A DNA stretch of 8,272 nt from MKRK01 sp001896915 (GCA_937973935.1 CALJJF010000021.1:1-8272), one strand, 5' to 3'; counted from the first letter of the stretch, positions 1 to 6,662 are shown. Numbers and translations are program-made. The notes: generated from the letters alone by a model not told the origin.

Positions 1-150
1 GTCACCACCCACAGCAATAACAAGATCGCTTTCTTGGATATATTCGTCACCGAAATCATAGGCAATCATAAGCTCGGAAAGCCTGCTTGTCAGGTTTTCC
101 ATGATCGCTTGCGGTACGCCGTCAATGTTTTTAATGATTGCCGCTTTCAT
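1..150 (-). CDS. nadK: NAD kinase, N-terminal 50 residues (cut by window edge)
   Basis: NAD kinase phosphorylates NAD to NADP in the cytoplasm. Only the first 50 codons are here and the frame is open to the window edge. The fragment starts MKAAIIKNID and ends VIAVGGD, which is the beginning of the GGDGT nucleotide-binding loop of the family. That loop lies about 45-55 residues from the start in short-form bacterial NAD kinases, so the spacing fits. The ATG at 150-148 follows AGGTGAAGGA immediately downstream of the tlyA stop, leaving a 10-bp gap, so it is almost certainly co-transcribed with tlyA and dxs. Clostridia often carry nadK between tlyA and argR, which supports the call. The identification rests on this motif plus context, since the catalytic and C-terminal parts are missing. 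Confidence 0.82.
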   Translation of the reverse strand, partial: MKAAIIKNIDGVPQAIMENLTSRLSELMIAYDFGDEYIQESDLVIAVGGD

Positions 151-160
151 TCCTTCACCT

Positions 161-967
161 CTAGCTGAGTTCCTGATGGGAGTTTTTCGCCAGCTGTTCT
201 GCTGTCGTGTCACAGAGCAGCCTTGGTTCGTCGCTTTTTTTTAAGTGAATTAGATATTCAATATTCCCGCTGGGCCCTTTGATCGGGGAATAATCCAGAT
301 GCAGAACCGAATAACCGTTCACCATTGATATATCCATGATTTTTTGAATGACTTCTGTATGGACCGCCATATCCCTCACCACACCGTTTTTTCCGACCTT
401 TTCCTTTCCTGCTTCAAACTGGGGTTTGATGAGACAGACCGCCTCGTCTTCCTTCTCCTGGAGTCGGTATAAAACAGGTAAAATCAAGCCCAACGAGATA
501 AAAGAAACATCCACGCTGGCAAATCGGAGTCTGTCGGGAATTTGTTCTTTGGCTACATAACGGAAATTGGTTCGTTCCAGATTAATCACACGATCGTCCG
601 TGCGTAGGGACCAAGCCAGCTGTCCGTATCCCACATCGATAGCATATACTTTTGCTGCGCCGTTTTGCAGCATGCAATCCGTAAACCCGCCGGTGGATGC
701 ACCGATATCGGCACAAATTTTGTTTTCCAGTGTAATATTGAAGCGTTCCATGGCTTTTTCCAGCTTCAGTCCGCCCCGGCTGACATATTTCAGCGTTTCG
801 CCCCGCACCTCAACCTTCTGGTTTTCTTTCACAATAATACCGGGCTTATCCGCTTTTTGATTGTCCACAAACACGATGCCTGACATGATCAACGCCTTTG
901 CCTTTTCCCTGCTTTCACAAAAACCGTTTTCATGAACATACACATCAAGCCTTTGATTGTTCTTCAA
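161..967 (-). CDS. tlyA: TlyA-family rRNA 2'-O-methyltransferase (S4 domain + FtsJ-like domain)
   Basis: By family knowledge this is an S-adenosylmethionine-dependent methyltransferase that modifies ribose 2'-OH groups of rRNA. It is often annotated as 'hemolysin A' and corresponds to YqxC of Bacillus. The 268-residue length is normal. An S4 RNA-binding domain covers about residues 6-65 (RLDVYV to VEVRGE). The Rossmann methyltransferase domain follows, with SRGGLKLEKA at 63-72, the SAM loop DIGASTGGFTDC at 87-98, SVDVSFISL around 151-159 and LIKPQFEAG at 179-187. K68, D153, K181 and E237 fit the K-D-K-E tetrad of this fold. The start is TTG, not ATG. It is chosen because the S4 domain begins within six residues and because a strong GGAGGAG lies 7 nt upstream, inside the end of dxs. 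The gene overlaps dxs by 23 bp, which suggests coupled translation. Confidence 0.93.
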   Translation of the reverse strand: MKNNQRLDVYVHENGFCESREKAKALIMSGIVFVDNQKADKPGIIVKENQKVEVRGETLKYVSRGGLKLEKAMERFNITLENKICADIGASTGGFTDCMLQNGAAKVYAIDVGYGQLAWSLRTDDRVINLERTNFRYVAKEQIPDRLRFASVDVSFISLGLILPVLYRLQEKEDEAVCLIKPQFEAGKEKVGKNGVVRDMAVHTEVIQKIMDISMVNGYSVLHLDYSPIKGPSGNIEYLIHLKKSDEPRLLCDTTAEQLAKNSHQELS

Positions 968-2825
968 GAGAAGTCTCCTCCAGAATTTTTTTCGTCATAC
1001 CCGCGGCGTCCAACCCCAACAGCTCCAAGGATCGTTCTACCGTTGCCTGAGGGACAAAAATATTATCCACTGCTGTTATGCTGACGGCACCTTTGTATCG
1101 CTTTTGTGCAAGAAGAGCTGTGAAATGCTCAGAAACACCGCCGATTGCCATGCCCTCTTCAAAAAAGAAAATATGGGAGGAGGACAGGATTTGGTTTACA
1201 GCATCCTGATCGACGGGTTTGATTTTGTTCAGCTTCAGTATGTTTACCGTTATATTTTGCTCTTCCAAACGTTTCATTGCCTTAACAGCACTGCTGAACA
1301 GACGCCCGTAGGTAACGATGGTAATCTTTGCTGTTTCGTCACCGTAAACAATATAAGGCAAATCATAAGAGGTATAATCCTTCGGCAAGCAGGGCTGCGA
1401 CCCTCTGGGATAACGGATGGCAACAGGACCGCTGTCTTTGTAAATGGCGGCTTTAATGTCATACATCAGCTCGTCATAGGTACAAGGGGAATACACCGAT
1501 ATATTGGGTATGGAGTTTAAGAAGGCAACATCAAACAAGCCCTGATGGGTTTCTCCGTCTTCCCCCACCAGACCGGCACGGTCAATGCCGATCACACATT
1601 TCAGGTTTTGAATTGCAATGTCATGAATGAGTTGATCGTAGCTTCTCTGCAAAAACGAAGAATATACCGCAAAAAAAGGAACCAGACCACTGATGGCCAG
1701 ACCGCCGGCAAAGGTAACCGCATGTTGTTCCGCGATTCCCACATCGAAAAAACGGCTGGGATAATCCATGCTGAACTTCTTCAGACCTGTGCTGGATTTC
1801 ATGGCAGCGGTAATGGCACAGATGCGGTCGTCCCTTTTTGCCATTTCGCATAAATAATCACCAAAAATATAAGAAAAGCTATTGACGCTGGAAAAATAAT
1901 CACCTGTTTGAATGTCAAAGCCGTTAACGCCGTGAAAATCCTTGGGGTTTTCCTCCGCAAAGGAATAGCCCTTTCCTTTTATGGTGTCAACATGCAGCAG
2001 AACAGGTCTTTCCTGCCGTTTGGCAATGTCAAGAACAGATAGCAAGGTATTTATGTCATGACCGTCCACAGGACCGAGATAGGAAAAGCCCATATCTTCA
2101 AAAATGGTGCTATGGTAAATCGCATTTTTTAATATGGATTTGGAAAAGAAAATCATATCACGAAGCTTCTTGCCGATGAACGGAATATGGCGGATGCCAC
2201 GCTCTACCGTGCTTTTAAATTTATAATAGGTCGGCTTGGAACGAATACGTGCCAAATATTTTGCCATGGCACCGACATTTTGAGAAATCGACATTTTGTT
2301 GTCGTTTAAAATAACAATGATTTTGTCTTGGGTTCTTCCTGCATTGTTCAGCGCTTCATAGGCCAGTCCCCCGGTCAGTGCACCGTCACCGATGACGATA
2401 ATCACATAGCCCTCTTCCTTTTTGATCTGCTTGGCTTGTGAAATACCGAAGCCTGCAGAAATAGAGGTGCTGCTGTGTCCTGCTACAAAGGAATCGTGCA
2501 CACTTTCGGAGGGTCTCGGAAAACCGGCCAGTCCACCCTCGGTTCGCAGGGTTTTGAAGGCTTCTCTTCTGCCGGTAAGGATTTTGTGGGTGTAGCATTG
2601 ATGTCCCACATCAAACACGATTTTATCCTTGGGTGAATCAAACGCTTTATGAATGGCAACAGTCAGTTCCACCACGCCCAGATTGGACGCCAGATGTCCG
2701 CCGTTTTTGGCTACTGTTTCAATAAGCTCTGTGCGGATTTCCTCACAAAGCAGTTTAATTTCTTTTCTGTTCAGTTGTTTCATATCATCAGGTGAATTTA
2801 TTCGGTCCAGCATGTTGTCAGGCAT
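945..2825 (-). CDS. dxs: 1-deoxy-D-xylulose-5-phosphate synthase
   Basis: This thiamine-diphosphate enzyme condenses pyruvate with glyceraldehyde-3-phosphate to give DXP, the entry step of the MEP isoprenoid pathway and also a precursor for thiamine and pyridoxal. The 626 residues match the usual length of about 620. Visible motifs are GHLASNLG with His44, DVGHQCYTHK at 72-81, the thiamine-diphosphate and metal motif GDGALTGG at 146-153 with the paired NDN at 174-176, and PVDGHD at 252-257. The central domain has DVGIAEQHAV at 361-370 with catalytic Glu366, and GEDGETHQG at 421-429. The C-terminal transketolase domain runs from about 495. The ATG at 2825 is preceded by a modest AAAGGGA about 10 nt upstream. 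A second ATG four codons later would lie too far from it. A dedicated promoter and an upstream terminator make this the first gene of its transcription unit. Confidence 0.98.
   Translation of the reverse strand: MPDNMLDRINSPDDMKQLNRKEIKLLCEEIRTELIETVAKNGGHLASNLGVVELTVAIHKAFDSPKDKIVFDVGHQCYTHKILTGRREAFKTLRTEGGLAGFPRPSESVHDSFVAGHSSTSISAGFGISQAKQIKKEEGYVIIVIGDGALTGGLAYEALNNAGRTQDKIIVILNDNKMSISQNVGAMAKYLARIRSKPTYYKFKSTVERGIRHIPFIGKKLRDMIFFSKSILKNAIYHSTIFEDMGFSYLGPVDGHDINTLLSVLDIAKRQERPVLLHVDTIKGKGYSFAEENPKDFHGVNGFDIQTGDYFSSVNSFSYIFGDYLCEMAKRDDRICAITAAMKSSTGLKKFSMDYPSRFFDVGIAEQHAVTFAGGLAISGLVPFFAVYSSFLQRSYDQLIHDIAIQNLKCVIGIDRAGLVGEDGETHQGLFDVAFLNSIPNISVYSPCTYDELMYDIKAAIYKDSGPVAIRYPRGSQPCLPKDYTSYDLPYIVYGDETAKITIVTYGRLFSSAVKAMKRLEEQNITVNILKLNKIKPVDQDAVNQILSSSHIFFFEEGMAIGGVSEHFTALLAQKRYKGAVSITAVDNIFVPQATVERSLELLGLDAAGMTKKILEETSLEEQSKA
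975..981 (-). promoter_or_regulatory. Shine-Dalgarno site that decides the TTG start of tlyA
   Basis: The minus strand reads GGAGGAG, then 7 nt, then TTG. It lies within the last codons of dxs. No ATG is available at a suitable position for the N-terminus of the S4 domain, so this site fixes the start at 967. Confidence 0.75.
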
Positions 2826-2964
2826 TCTGTTAGCATCCCTTTTGTTTCTTTATATTCTATCATATTAAATTATTCTCTATCTGTTATGGTTTTCTAAAAC
2901 AATATGTAAAACCAGAAGGTTCTTAAAAAAGGAGTAATGATACATTGACAAGACTATAGCCATC

Positions 2965-2994
2965 ATTATACCATAAGTATGCATGGATATACAA
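2965..2994 (-). promoter_or_regulatory. Sigma-A-type promoter for dxs-tlyA-nadK
   Basis: The minus strand has TTGTAT at 2994-2989, an 18-nt spacer and a perfect TATAAT at 2970-2965. A TGG sits immediately before the -10, giving an extended -10 of the form TGnTATAAT. It lies just downstream of the intrinsic terminator that closes the preceding unit. The expected start site near 2957 would leave a leader of about 130 nt before dxs. That leader (2957-2826) is A/T-rich. I see only a weak GGTTTT...AAAACC dyad in it and no recognisable riboswitch. Confidence 0.7.
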
Positions 2995-3006
2995 TCTTTT
3001 TTGCAT

Positions 3007-3034
3007 AAAAAAGTCAGAAGCATAAGCTTCTGAC
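3007..3034 (-). terminator. Rho-independent terminator after the divergent-PAP2 gene
   Basis: On the minus strand a perfect 9-bp stem, GTCAGAAGC against GCTTCTGAC, closes a 4-nt loop (TTAT) and is followed directly by six T residues. It begins 6 nt after the TAA of the divergent-PAP2 gene. The opposite strand has no T run after the hairpin, so it is one-directional. It separates the asp23-to-PAP2 unit from dxs. Confidence 0.93.
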
Positions 3035-3040
3035 CATTTG

Positions 3041-3511
3041 TTAGGAATAGAAGAAACCTAAGAAGAGGGGGATCAAGATTCCCAGCAAGGCACCGCCCAA
3101 AACCTCCAGGGGCGTATGTCCCAACCGTACCTTCAGCTCCTTGAATTCAAATTCATCCTCGTCATCGTCCGCTTCCAACGTTTCAGCAAACTGGTTCAGC
3201 GCTTTTGCCTGTTCCCCTGCCGAACGGCGGACGCCCATGGCATCATACATCACAATACACGCAAGAATGAAAGAAATCGCAAAGGCCGATGAATTCATAC
3301 CGCCTGACTCCACTCTTGAAACCGCGATGGTCATTGCACATACCATGGCGGAGTGGGCACTGGGCATTCCACCGGAGCCAATCAGCCGTTCCTTTTCAAA
3401 TTTCTTTGTACGGAAATAGACAATTACGGCCTTCAGTATCTGTGCCGAAAACCAGCCGGAAACTGCACAAATCAAAACATAATTCGTAAACAAATTACTG
3501 ATTGTAGTCAT
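3041..3511 (-). CDS. Divergent PAP2 (DUF212) family membrane protein, YuiD-like
   Basis: This 156-residue protein belongs to the divergent PAP2 family (DUF212; YuiD in Bacillus), which resembles type-2 phosphatidic-acid phosphatases but has no established substrate. Hydrophobic segments lie at about 10-32, 75-92 and 134-154. Family motifs are GGMPSAHSA at 47-55 (the counterpart of PAP2 PSGH), YDAMGVRRSAGEQAK at 89-103 and GHTPLEVLGG at 131-140. His132 and Glu136 sit where PAP2 enzymes have His-x3-Asp, and the classical KxxxxxxRP motif is not evident. A strongly acidic stretch, EADDDEDEFEF, at 113-123 lies in the loop that varies across the family. The ATG follows AAAGG with good spacing, 14 bp after ispA, and an intrinsic terminator follows the stop. 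The position between ispA and dxs suggests, but does not prove, a link to isoprenoid or prenyl-phosphate metabolism. Confidence 0.9.
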   Translation of the reverse strand: MTTISNLFTNYVLICAVSGWFSAQILKAVIVYFRTKKFEKERLIGSGGMPSAHSAMVCAMTIAVSRVESGGMNSSAFAISFILACIVMYDAMGVRRSAGEQAKALNQFAETLEADDDEDEFEFKELKVRLGHTPLEVLGGALLGILIPLFLGFFYS

Positions 3512-3525
3512 AGTAAACCTTTCCT

Positions 3526-4413
3526 TTATACCTCTCTGTATGCCAAACGGTCTGCTAAATTTTGTAGCCTTATACTGTCAGATGAAAATGCTCCGATCGC
3601 GAATTTTGCTTCTGAGGACAAACGGTTCACAATCTCTTCGGATTTTTTCAGCCCGAGCAGCGAGACATAGGTGCTTTTTTGGTTCTCAATATCACTGTTG
3701 ATATCTTTGCCCAGTTTCGCTTTATCGCCAATTACATCAAGTATATCATCTCTAATCTGAAAAGCAAGTCCCAATTTACTTGTATATTCTACCGCTTTCA
3801 GCTTTTTATCAAATTCTGCGTCTGCCAGAAGGCATCCGATTTCTGCACAGACATTGAACATGCGTCCTGTTTTCTTGCTGTGGATTTCTTCTAATACGGA
3901 AAGAGAAACCGATTCGTTTTCACTTTTCAGATCAATCACTTGTCCGCCGATCATACCGTTTACTCCGGCGGCATCCGCCAGCACCGCAATTGCTTTGACA
4001 ATGTTTCCCGGTTTGATCGCCGGGTTGTCAGTACCGGCGGCTGTCTTGAAGGCCAGTGTCAGCAATGCGTCTCCCGCCAACAGTGCGATTTCCTCTGAAA
4101 ATGCCTTGTGGCAAGTGGGTTGTCCCCGACGAAAGCTATCGTCATCCATACAGGGCAAATCATCATGGATCAGCGAATAGGTATGGATCATCTCAACGGC
4201 ACAGGCAAAAGGAAGAACCTCCTCAATATCACCGCCGCAAAGACGGTAAAACTCCAGCACCAAAGCCGGTCTTAACCGCTTGCCGCCTCCCAAGAGGCTG
4301 TATTTCATTGCCCGGATGACCTCACCGTGCAGACAGGTATCGTCAGGCATAAAAGTCTGCAATGCTTCTTCAATGATGGGAGCGTATTCAATGAGCATAT
4401 CATTGGGTTTCAT
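3526..4413 (-). CDS. ispA: Polyprenyl synthetase, farnesyl diphosphate synthase type
   Basis: The enzyme adds isopentenyl diphosphate units to allylic diphosphates, giving farnesyl diphosphate (possibly geranylgeranyl diphosphate) for undecaprenyl carrier lipid and quinone synthesis. From the chosen start the protein has 295 residues, normal for the IspA family. Motifs are GGGKRLRP around 42-49, the first aspartate-rich motif DDLPCMDDD at 84-92 followed by RRGQPTCHK, GGQVIDL near 156-162, and the second aspartate-rich motif DDILD at 222-226. Tyr sits five residues before the first motif, as in E. coli IspA, but sequence alone does not settle product length. I prefer ATG 4413 because AAAGGA lies 8 nt upstream of it. 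An in-frame ATG at 4422 would add three residues but overlaps that Shine-Dalgarno. The start lies inside the end of xseB (14-bp overlap), so translation is probably coupled. The xseB-ispA-dxs association is also found in E. coli. Confidence 0.96.
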   Translation of the reverse strand: MKPNDMLIEYAPIIEEALQTFMPDDTCLHGEVIRAMKYSLLGGGKRLRPALVLEFYRLCGGDIEEVLPFACAVEMIHTYSLIHDDLPCMDDDSFRRGQPTCHKAFSEEIALLAGDALLTLAFKTAAGTDNPAIKPGNIVKAIAVLADAAGVNGMIGGQVIDLKSENESVSLSVLEEIHSKKTGRMFNVCAEIGCLLADAEFDKKLKAVEYTSKLGLAFQIRDDILDVIGDKAKLGKDINSDIENQKSTYVSLLGLKKSEEIVNRLSSEAKFAIGAFSSDSIRLQNLADRLAYREV

Positions 4414-4612
4414 TTGTTTCATCCTTTTTTATATCGGTCAGTTCGATGATTTTCTGCTCTGCCTCGCTGAGGGCTTTGTTGCAGAAATCAGCCAGGCTTG
4501 TCCCCTCTTCAAAAAGCTTCATGGAGGAGTCCAGCGGCATTTCACCGCTTTCCAGAAGACGGGTGATTTCATCCAGTCTTTTGATGGCCTCTTCAAAGGT
4601 TTTATCGCTCAT
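4400..4612 (-). CDS. xseB: Exodeoxyribonuclease VII small subunit
   Basis: XseB is the small subunit of exonuclease VII, several copies of which bind one XseA to make an exonuclease that degrades single-stranded DNA from both ends into oligonucleotides. The 70-residue protein is typical in length and is predicted to be almost all helix. The family pattern is clear: FEEAIKRLDEIT at 5-16, LESGEMPLDSSM at 20-31 and LFEEGTSLADFC at 33-44. A charged, low-complexity tail follows. The ATG is preceded by ACGGAG with suitable spacing. The gene overlaps the end of xseA by 11 bp and the start of ispA by 14 bp, so all three are probably translationally coupled. Confidence 0.96.
   Translation of the reverse strand: MSDKTFEEAIKRLDEITRLLESGEMPLDSSMKLFEEGTSLADFCNKALSEAEQKIIELTDIKKDETNETQ
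4422..4427 (-). promoter_or_regulatory. Shine-Dalgarno site favouring the second ATG of ispA
   Basis: AAAGGA on the minus strand ends directly at the first possible ATG (4422) but is 8 nt from the second (4413). Normal spacing therefore supports the second as the real start. Confidence 0.55.
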
Positions 4613-5843
4613 ACCGTTCTCCGTTTCCGTTCGTTATTGTTTCACTGACCACCGCTTTTATCTCTCCGTCCGAAATCCTTACAGTTAACGTGTCGCCCCT
4701 GTCAATTTCTCTGAGGGATCTGACAAGCTTTCCGTCATGATACGGAATGGCATAACCCCTGGATAAGACCTTCAAGGGGCTGAGTGCATCCAGCGTTCCG
4801 GATAATACAGAAAGCTGGTTTCTGTATTCCTTTACTGAATCCACATAAACTGCCGTCATAGTGGCCATGGTTTTGTCCAGTCTCTGGCGGGCGTTGTCTA
4901 CCAAATACATGGGAGATTTCAGAGCCGGTCTGTCCATGATCGACTTCAGATGCAGGCGCTTAATTTCATATTGTCGTTTCAGACTTCTGTATAGCATTGT
5001 TTTTCTGTTTGTGATAAAATTCAAAATCTCAATTTGGTCGGGCACGCAAAGCTCCGCAGCAGCAGAAGGGGTCGGAGCGCGAAGGTCCGACGCAAAATCG
5101 CAGATGGTAAAGTCGGTTTCATGACCCACGGCGGATATGACAGGGACAGAGGAGCTTCTGATGGCTCTGGCCAGTCCTTCATCATTAAACGCCCACAATT
5201 CTTCCAGTGACCCGCCGCCTCTGCCGATGATGATCACGTCCGCACAGTGATAGCGGTTTACATCCTCGATTGCTTCGATCAATTGGGGCGGTGCGCCGTC
5301 ACCCTGAACCAAAACGGGACACATAATCACACGGGCTATGGGAAACCGCCTTTTGAGAATACTTAGAATGTCTCTGACAGCAGCACCCGTGGGTGAGGTG
5401 ATCACTGCAATTCTGGACGGCACTGACGGGATTTTTCGTTTTTTGGCTTCGTCAAACAAGCCTTCTGTGCGCAGCTTTTCCGTCAGCTGTTCAAAAGCAA
5501 GATTGAGAGCACCGACGCCGTCGGGCTGCATTTCTTCTACATAAAGCTGATACTGCCCGTCCCGTTCATAGAGGGAGACTCGGCCCCGGCAAATGACCTT
5601 CATGCCGTTTTGCAGGTTGAATTTCAGCTTAACAGCACTGCTTTTAAACATCACGGCCTTGATGATGCCGGTATTGTCCTTCAGGGAAAAGTATAAATGA
5701 CCGGTTCTGTAGTGGTTGGTAAAATTGGAAATCTCACCGGAAATGTATATGTTTTTCAGATAAGTACTGGATTCCAGCAGGGATTTAACATACAAATTCA
5801 GTTGTGTTACCGTTAAAACTCTTGCAGCTTCCAAAGCATTCAT
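4602..5843 (-). CDS. xseA: Exodeoxyribonuclease VII large subunit
   Basis: This is the catalytic subunit of exonuclease VII, which acts on single-stranded DNA ends in repair. The 413 residues are within the usual range (about 400-450). An N-terminal OB-fold DNA-binding domain spans about 10-108, with ISGEISNF at 34-41 and HLYFSLKD at 49-56. The catalytic domain carries AVITSPTGAAVRD at 146-158, the glycine loop IIGRGGGSLEELWAFN at 205-220, AVGHETDFTICDF at 238-250 and DLRAPTPSAAAEL at 253-265. A helical region, about 265-345, leads to the C-terminal segment LSPLKVLSRGYA at 354-365 that closes the family alignment. The start codon overlaps the nusB stop as ATGA. No convincing Shine-Dalgarno precedes it, so initiation probably depends on ribosomes finishing nusB. 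In B. subtilis folD lies between nusB and xseA, but here it is absent. Confidence 0.98.
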   Translation of the reverse strand: MNALEAARVLTVTQLNLYVKSLLESSTYLKNIYISGEISNFTNHYRTGHLYFSLKDNTGIIKAVMFKSSAVKLKFNLQNGMKVICRGRVSLYERDGQYQLYVEEMQPDGVGALNLAFEQLTEKLRTEGLFDEAKKRKIPSVPSRIAVITSPTGAAVRDILSILKRRFPIARVIMCPVLVQGDGAPPQLIEAIEDVNRYHCADVIIIGRGGGSLEELWAFNDEGLARAIRSSSVPVISAVGHETDFTICDFASDLRAPTPSAAAELCVPDQIEILNFITNRKTMLYRSLKRQYEIKRLHLKSIMDRPALKSPMYLVDNARQRLDKTMATMTAVYVDSVKEYRNQLSVLSGTLDALSPLKVLSRGYAIPYHDGKLVRSLREIDRGDTLTVRISDGEIKAVVSETITNGNGERYER

Positions 5844-6244
5844 CCGTTCTGATTGATAGATTTTGATATGGACCCCAGCACACCGTTGATATAGGAAGGA
5901 TCTTCATCACCGCAGTATTCCTTTGCCAGCTCTACGGCTTCGTTGATGGAAACACTGACAGGAATGTCTTCGCAAAACAGCATTTCATAAACCGCAATGC
6001 GCAGGATAGACAAAGACACTCTTGAAACACGGTTGATTTTCCAGCCGATGAGGTTTTCATTGATTTTTTCATCAATGACCGAAAGGTGATCAAAAATACC
6101 GTTAACCGATGAATTGATAAATTCATCGGTTTCCATATCTCTGGCTTCACAGGCCAGATTGATTATTTCCGGAACAGGGTCGTCATGGAAGGTTTTTTCG
6201 TAGCTTAGCAGAAGGATTTGGTTTCTTTGCTTTTTTCTGTTCAT
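5840..6244 (-). CDS. nusB: Transcription antitermination factor NusB
   Basis: NusB is a small all-helical RNA-binding protein that pairs with NusE (ribosomal protein S10) on boxA RNA and supports antitermination and assembly in rRNA operons. The 134-residue length is typical. The C-terminal half carries the family signature: SLSILRIAVYEML at 77-89, then IPVSVSINEAVELAK and YINGVLGSI. The N-terminus MNRKKQRNQILLLSYE matches the usual opening helix, supporting ATG 6244, which also has GGAG about 8 nt upstream. A 55-bp gap containing a perfect hairpin separates it from asp23. Its stop overlaps the xseA start by 4 bp (ATGA). Confidence 0.95.
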   Translation of the reverse strand: MNRKKQRNQILLLSYEKTFHDDPVPEIINLACEARDMETDEFINSSVNGIFDHLSVIDEKINENLIGWKINRVSRVSLSILRIAVYEMLFCEDIPVSVSINEAVELAKEYCGDEDPSYINGVLGSISKSINQNG

Positions 6245-6265
6245 TATTTTTGCTCCATAGTATGA

Positions 6266-6288
6266 TAGCCCTCATAAAATGAGGGCTA
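6266..6288. other. Perfect 10-bp stem-loop between asp23 and nusB
   Basis: TAGCCCTCAT pairs exactly with ATGAGGGCTA around a 3-nt loop. On the transcribed minus strand it starts 11 nt after the asp23 stop and is followed by ATCATACTATGGAG rather than a T run, so it is not a canonical terminator. It ends just upstream of the nusB Shine-Dalgarno. It could be a processing or mRNA-stability element that sets different levels of Asp23 and NusB. The function is inferred. Confidence 0.6.
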
Positions 6289-6299
6289 ACAAATTCAAA

Positions 6300-6662
6300 T
6301 TATGCTTTTGCCGGTGCTTTCAGAAGAATATCGGCGAAGTTGACATTGACCTTTGTGACAACACGGCCGGTCATATTCTGAACCGCTTCCTTGATGACGC
6401 CCTGAACGGTGAGAGCCACATCCTGTATGCGAATACCTGTTTTCAGTTTAAGGTATATATCAATGGATATTCCTGTTTCATTGTTGATTACTGAAACAGA
6501 TTTACTTGAGTTTTCTTTATTTACGAATTTTCGCAAATCAGAAGGTTTTGCAATAATACCGGCTACGCCGTCCACATCAAGAGCCGCAGTAGCAGCAATT
6601 TTCGCAATCACATCATCGGATATTAAAACATTACCAACACTGTCTTTATTGTTTTCGCTCAT
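6300..6662 (-). CDS. Asp23/Gls24 family protein, YqhY-like
   Basis: This 120-residue protein is of the Asp23/Gls24 (DUF322) family, a group of small Gram-positive proteins tied to envelope stress and, for YqhY in Bacillus, to acetyl-CoA carboxylase. The biochemical role is not established. Family features are VLISDDVIAKIAATAALDVDGVAG within about residues 12-35 and, in the second half, ISIDIYLKLKTG, VALTVQGVIKEAVQNMTG and VTKVNVNFADI. The frame runs further upstream to a TTG at 6737, but that region contains a promoter. The ATG at 6662 has a strong GGAGG about 8 nt upstream, so I use it. The gene lies between the sporulation operon and nusB, as in other Firmicutes, but accB and accC, which precede it in B. 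subtilis, are absent. Confidence 0.93.
   Translation of the reverse strand: MSENNKDSVGNVLISDDVIAKIAATAALDVDGVAGIIAKPSDLRKFVNKENSSKSVSVINNETGISIDIYLKLKTGIRIQDVALTVQGVIKEAVQNMTGRVVTKVNVNFADILLKAPAKA

Noticed and set aside
957..1520. A 187-codon open frame on the plus strand antisense to the end of dxs
   Set aside because: It lies wholly across dxs and the start of tlyA, both certain. Its translation has no recognisable domain and looks like a shadow frame. The other plus-strand frames opposite dxs, ispA and xseA were set aside for the same reason.
2800..2836. Twelve-codon ORF (ATG at 2836) overlapping the dxs start
   Set aside because: Its ATG is fused to the only Shine-Dalgarno-like sequence (GGGATG), so it could hardly be initiated from it. 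It is probably chance.
2885..2918. Sigma-E-like boxes (ACATATT and CATAACAG) in the dxs leader
   Set aside because: The spacing is about 12 nt rather than 13-15 and both boxes have mismatches. The A/T-rich leader makes chance matches likely, and a much better vegetative promoter exists upstream.
2911..2949. Plus-strand AAAAAAGGAGTAATG and the small AACC-AGAA-GGTT dyad, as a hint of a divergent gene
   Set aside because: The ATG is followed by a stop two codons later, the dyad stem is only 4 bp, and nothing on the plus strand downstream is coding.
3013..3034. The terminator hairpin as a bidirectional terminator
   Set aside because: Only the minus strand has a T run after the stem, and no gene on the plus strand approaches it.
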